64,000 bases of DNA from Candidatus Tisiphia endosymbiont of Nemotelus nigrinus (GTDB lineage: Bacteria; Pseudomonadota; Alphaproteobacteria; Rickettsiales; Rickettsiaceae), in contig NZ_OZ032151.1 of the NCBI RefSeq assembly GCF_964026475.1, positions 434,001 to 498,000 of the forward strand, in the 5' to 3' direction. This document shows positions 60,948 to 64,000 of the stretch, piece after piece. Numbering within the stretch: the stretch's first letter is position 1; each line of letters starts with the position of its first letter. The notes beneath the pieces are model-generated. The model searched no databases and had not been told where the DNA came from. It saw only the letters and a program-made list of their open reading frames with translations. Position numbers and translations under genes: made by a program.

Positions 60948-63900
60948 ATGAATAACAAAAGAAAAGAAAGAAATGTTTTGAAGCATTTGCTAGCTACTGC
61001 TTCTGCTTTCTCGGTGATAGTTGCCGGAAGTAGTACAGCGTTTGGGTTTGCTGGTGCTGTTCCGCATGGTAAAATTACTGCTGATCATGATGTCAACGTT
61101 GATGCTATTGCTGCTGATAATAAGTGGCGTGAAGTTGATGCTGCTGGCGTTCCTAATGGTGCTGCTTTTGCTGACGGTCCAGCTGATGGATCTGCAATTA
61201 CGTTTGGTCGTGCCAATGATATTTTGAATATTAATGCTCCTAGGAGAATTCAAGCATTGAATGTTGGTAATAAAGCTGGTACCGTTGTAAACCTTAACTC
61301 AGATTTTGTTCTTGGTTCTGTTGTTGGTGCTAATACAACAAACTTTGTGTTCGATGCAGTTAATGTTAATCCTCTTAGTTTCACCTTAAATGGTGCACCT
61401 ACTATTGCTGCTGACCATGGTTTTGTTGCTAATGCTAACGATTATGCTGCTGTAGGAGAGATTGATTTTGCTGCTCCTGCTGGCACTCCTGCTGCTACTC
61501 GTACTTTGATTATTACTCCTGATGCTACGGCTGCTCCTGCTCACATCACGTTTGCTAACGCTAAAATAGCTAATGGTGAGAATGCGATAGTGAATGTTAC
61601 TAGTTATAATGGTTTTAACGTAATATTTAATCAAGCCTCAATGTCGACAGCTAGAACAATCAATATCAGTAATAATAGTAATCTTGAATTTTATACGGGT
61701 GAGAGTGTTGTTAATGGTGGTACATTACATCTTCAGCACTTAGCTAATGATAGCATCAACTTTCTTGGGGATGATAGTAAATTGGTACTTACTTCTAGGG
61801 CTGCCGTTAATAAGGCTCATGACTTTAAAGTTATGACTGGATCGCTTGGTGGTGCTAATGACGGTCGTGGCATAATCAGTTTTAATACTGCTACTGTTGC
61901 TGGTATTCTTTCTAATGATGATGCTAATGGGAGTGTAATCGGTATTGATAGAAATCATAGAGCTAAGCAATTTTTAGTTACTACTAATGGTGCTAATGTT
62001 GCAACAATTGATGGAAAAGTATTTACTAAAGATCTACAATTAACAGGTGACTTAGCAAATGGAGGACATATCGTTTTCAATAAGGCAGTTTACGTAGGTA
62101 ATGATGGTAAAACTGATATAAATACTGCAACACAGGTAAGTTTTAATGACCATGCTGATGTTGGTACGTTAGATTTCAAGAACATCGCTAGCGCAATCAA
62201 TGTTGCTGCTAATAAAACACTTACAGGAAATTTTTTGGGTAATAGAGCTGTACCAGGTGGAGCTTCAGTAGGAGAAATACACTTTGCTGGTGCTGGGGAA
62301 TTCAATGGTAGTGCAACTAAATTGGCTTTGATTGACATTACCGGTGCGGGTGTTTTGAAGTTTTCAAAAGGTGTGAATAGTGTTGCTCAAGTAAAAGCAA
62401 TGGCAGCTGGAGCACATTTTGAATTTGCTGACGGGTATGAATTGACTGGTAATATTAACGGTAATGGTGCTGGTGCTCCGAATTTAGATTTCAAAGGTGA
62501 TGCTAAGATCACTGGTGGTATTGGTAATACTGATGCAGTTGGTAATATCAGTATCGCAGCTGGTAAAACATTAACGGTAAATAGTGCTGTGATTAATGCT
62601 GCTAAGATATTTGGTACTGCTGCTGGTCAAGGAACATTAGCTTTAACCCACAGAGCTGCTGCTAATGTAATTATTACATCTAGAATAAGTGAAAATGGTG
62701 GTGGTACTATTGATGCAACTAACATGGCTGATAGGGGAGTCTTAACTATTGTTGGTAATATTGGAACTGATCCTGCTGTTGACAATGCTAAAGCTTTAGA
62801 CAAAATATTACTGAAAAAGCAGAATCTTGCCTTAACTCCTACGAATTTTGCTAATATTGCTGCAGTTGATTTTAATAAAGAAGTATCGACAGTGACCTTT
62901 ACTACTCTTGCTGTTAATTATGCCTTAGGAGAGTTGAGCAATGCAGAGAATGCTAAATTTAACATTGATCGTAATATCACATTATATAATACAAGAACTA
63001 ATGGTGGAGAGAAGTTGCAGGAAATTAACTTTGTAACAGATGATACTTTAACTCTTGGTAAAGATAATAATATTGCTGCTGACGGGATAATAACTAAAAC
63101 GCATAATACAGGTGCTTTAGTTTTTGCTGGGAATTCCACTTTGAAAGGTCAGATAGGAACAGAGCTTAAAAAACTTAAAGCAATTACAATAGGTGCTGGT
63201 GTTACTGCGACTACATCTGGTATAGCTTTTGTTGCAGGAGATGTAACCTTTACTGATGAGAAATCTGTGTTAGTTGTAGATGATAACTATACTGTTAATC
63301 AAGTTGTTGGTGGTGGTGCTCTTACTGGGGCTGGAACATTGAGATTTGTTAATAAAAATCTTGCAACATTAAAAACTACAAGTCCTGCTCCTGCTCCTGG
63401 TGTTTTTGTTCCTGCTCTTAATGCAGTAGAGGCATTAGAGTTGGCTGGTGGTGATGTGGAATTAGCTAATAACGGTCATGTGGGTATAGACTTCAAGAAA
63501 ATTGTTTTCACTGATACAGCTTCTGCTTCAACTGTGAACGTTGCAACTGCTCCAACCTTAATTTTAGATAGAAAGCTTGATGGTATGGATGTTGAAAGTA
63601 GTTTTAATAGTACTACTGGCCGAAAACCTGTAATTAAGTTGGTAAAAGGAGCAGCTAATACTATTGATGCAGCTAACCATATTGGTACAGATAAAGAACA
63701 TTTGATTAACCTACAATTTACTGGTGATGATTCTATAATCTTTAGAAATAAAAAACTCTTTGCTAGTGTGACCACTACAGTTAATAATACAGGTACTGCT
63801 GAGTTTGATGCTGATGCTAATGTGGTGTATGGTTTAGGTTCTAAGAATTTGAACTTAAAAGAGGTAAAATTCAATAAAAATACCAAAAACTTTGGTGATA

Positions 63901-64000
63901 CCTATGTTAAAATGGGTGCTGTTCAGGATGGTGCGACTTACTCAGCTGGTGGAACAATAGCTGGTGGTGACATACAATTAGGTAATGCTAGAGGTAGTGC
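60948..64000 (+). CDS. Large Sca-family surface autotransporter, N-terminal part (runs off the window)
   Basis: An open frame of 1017 codons with no stop, so the gene is partial. ATG follows AGGA at good spacing. A signal peptide with a long basic n-region (NNKRKERNVLKHLLATASAF) cleaves near STAFG. The rest is a low-complexity beta-helix passenger rich in Asn, Ala, Gly, Thr and Val with repeats of IxxLxxGA/ITGG type (AGTVVNLNSDFVLGS; AGKTLTVNSAV). This is typical of rickettsial surface cell antigens such as OmpA/OmpB, which promote adhesion and invasion. The translocator barrel must lie beyond 64000. I cannot tell which Sca it is. Only two cysteine-poor stretches are seen, as expected for exported passengers. 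Confidence 0.85.
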   Translation, partial: MNNKRKERNVLKHLLATASAFSVIVAGSSTAFGFAGAVPHGKITADHDVNVDAIAADNKWREVDAAGVPNGAAFADGPADGSAITFGRANDILNINAPRRIQALNVGNKAGTVVNLNSDFVLGSVVGANTTNFVFDAVNVNPLSFTLNGAPTIAADHGFVANANDYAAVGEIDFAAPAGTPAATRTLIITPDATAAPAHITFANAKIANGENAIVNVTSYNGFNVIFNQASMSTARTINISNNSNLEFYTGESVVNGGTLHLQHLANDSINFLGDDSKLVLTSRAAVNKAHDFKVMTGSLGGANDGRGIISFNTATVAGILSNDDANGSVIGIDRNHRAKQFLVTTNGANVATIDGKVFTKDLQLTGDLANGGHIVFNKAVYVGNDGKTDINTATQVSFNDHADVGTLDFKNIASAINVAANKTLTGNFLGNRAVPGGASVGEIHFAGAGEFNGSATKLALIDITGAGVLKFSKGVNSVAQVKAMAAGAHFEFADGYELTGNINGNGAGAPNLDFKGDAKITGGIGNTDAVGNISIAAGKTLTVNSAVINAAKIFGTAAGQGTLALTHRAAANVIITSRISENGGGTIDATNMADRGVLTIVGNIGTDPAVDNAKALDKILLKKQNLALTPTNFANIAAVDFNKEVSTVTFTTLAVNYALGELSNAENAKFNIDRNITLYNTRTNGGEKLQEINFVTDDTLTLGKDNNIAADGIITKTHNTGALVFAGNSTLKGQIGTELKKLKAITIGAGVTATTSGIAFVAGDVTFTDEKSVLVVDDNYTVNQVVGGGALTGAGTLRFVNKNLATLKTTSPAPAPGVFVPALNAVEALELAGGDVELANNGHVGIDFKKIVFTDTASASTVNVATAPTLILDRKLDGMDVESSFNSTTGRKPVIKLVKGAANTIDAANHIGTDKEHLINLQFTGDDSIIFRNKKLFASVTTTVNNTGTAEFDADANVVYGLGSKNLNLKEVKFNKNTKNFGDTYVKMGAVQDGATYSAGGTIAGGDIQLGNARGS

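Noticed and set aside
61021-63886. Reverse- and alternate-frame reading frames within the autotransporter
   Set aside because: Ser/Thr- or Leu-rich shadows of a long low-complexity gene; no start sites or homology.

Overview
The window looks like part of an obligate intracellular Rickettsia chromosome carrying a decayed integrative conjugative element of the RAGE (Rickettsiales amplified genetic element) type. The basis is low GC, an F-type conjugation cluster, a stand-alone SpoT-like hydrolase beside repeated ProP-type transporters, Rickettsia palindromic-type repeats, an Sca-type autotransporter and many insertion sequences. The species cannot be fixed from this sequence.

Layout. 0.4-1.1 kb: a DUF1376 gene. 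1.4-16.8 kb: a nearly continuous F-type type IV secretion operon, traL-E-K-(pilin candidate)-B-V-C-W-U-trbC-N-F-H-G. It is scarred by a group II intron relic between traU and trbC, a palindromic element at the trbC/traN junction, and an in-frame amber codon near the start of traG. 17.4-23.3 kb: one DUF1016 (YhcG-type) nuclease gene cut into three pieces by an IS481 copy and by a three-recombinase (RIT-type) element; removing both restores a 352-codon frame. 23.4-25.8 kb: coupling protein traD and a membrane/coiled-coil protein. No relaxase is present.

26.3-33.9 kb: a cargo block. Two overlapping reading frames look like one gene broken by a single-base frameshift; together they encode three Lon-N-like domains, a TPR array, and a Lon AAA+ ATPase plus serine protease. 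A coiled-coil protein and two tandem Sel1-like paralogues follow. This is the best candidate for an undescribed system. 33.9-34.8 kb: hairpin repeats. 34.9-40 kb: three MFS (ProP-like) genes, the second frameshifted, a remnant of a fourth, and a SpoT-like HD hydrolase. 40.3-45.1 kb: a coiled-coil protein and a RelE-like/SF1 helicase fusion truncated by nested IS5 and IS481 insertions.

45.1-57.1 kb: an insertion-sequence graveyard (IS1380, IS5, IS3, IS481, two group II introns, a serine recombinase tail) around a lipoprotein amidase, with a tRNA-Arg(UCU) gene at one junction. 57.3-64 kb: an Rpn-type nuclease, an XRE regulator, then likely core chromosome: ffh and the first 3 kb of a large autotransporter that runs off the window.

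The transfer genes would have made a mating channel (TraL/E/K/B/V/C/G), pilus-assembly and mating-pair proteins (TraW/U/N/F/H, TrbC) and a coupling ATPase (TraD). Loss of a visible relaxase, the traG nonsense codon and repeated IS invasion suggest this copy is no longer self-transmissible.
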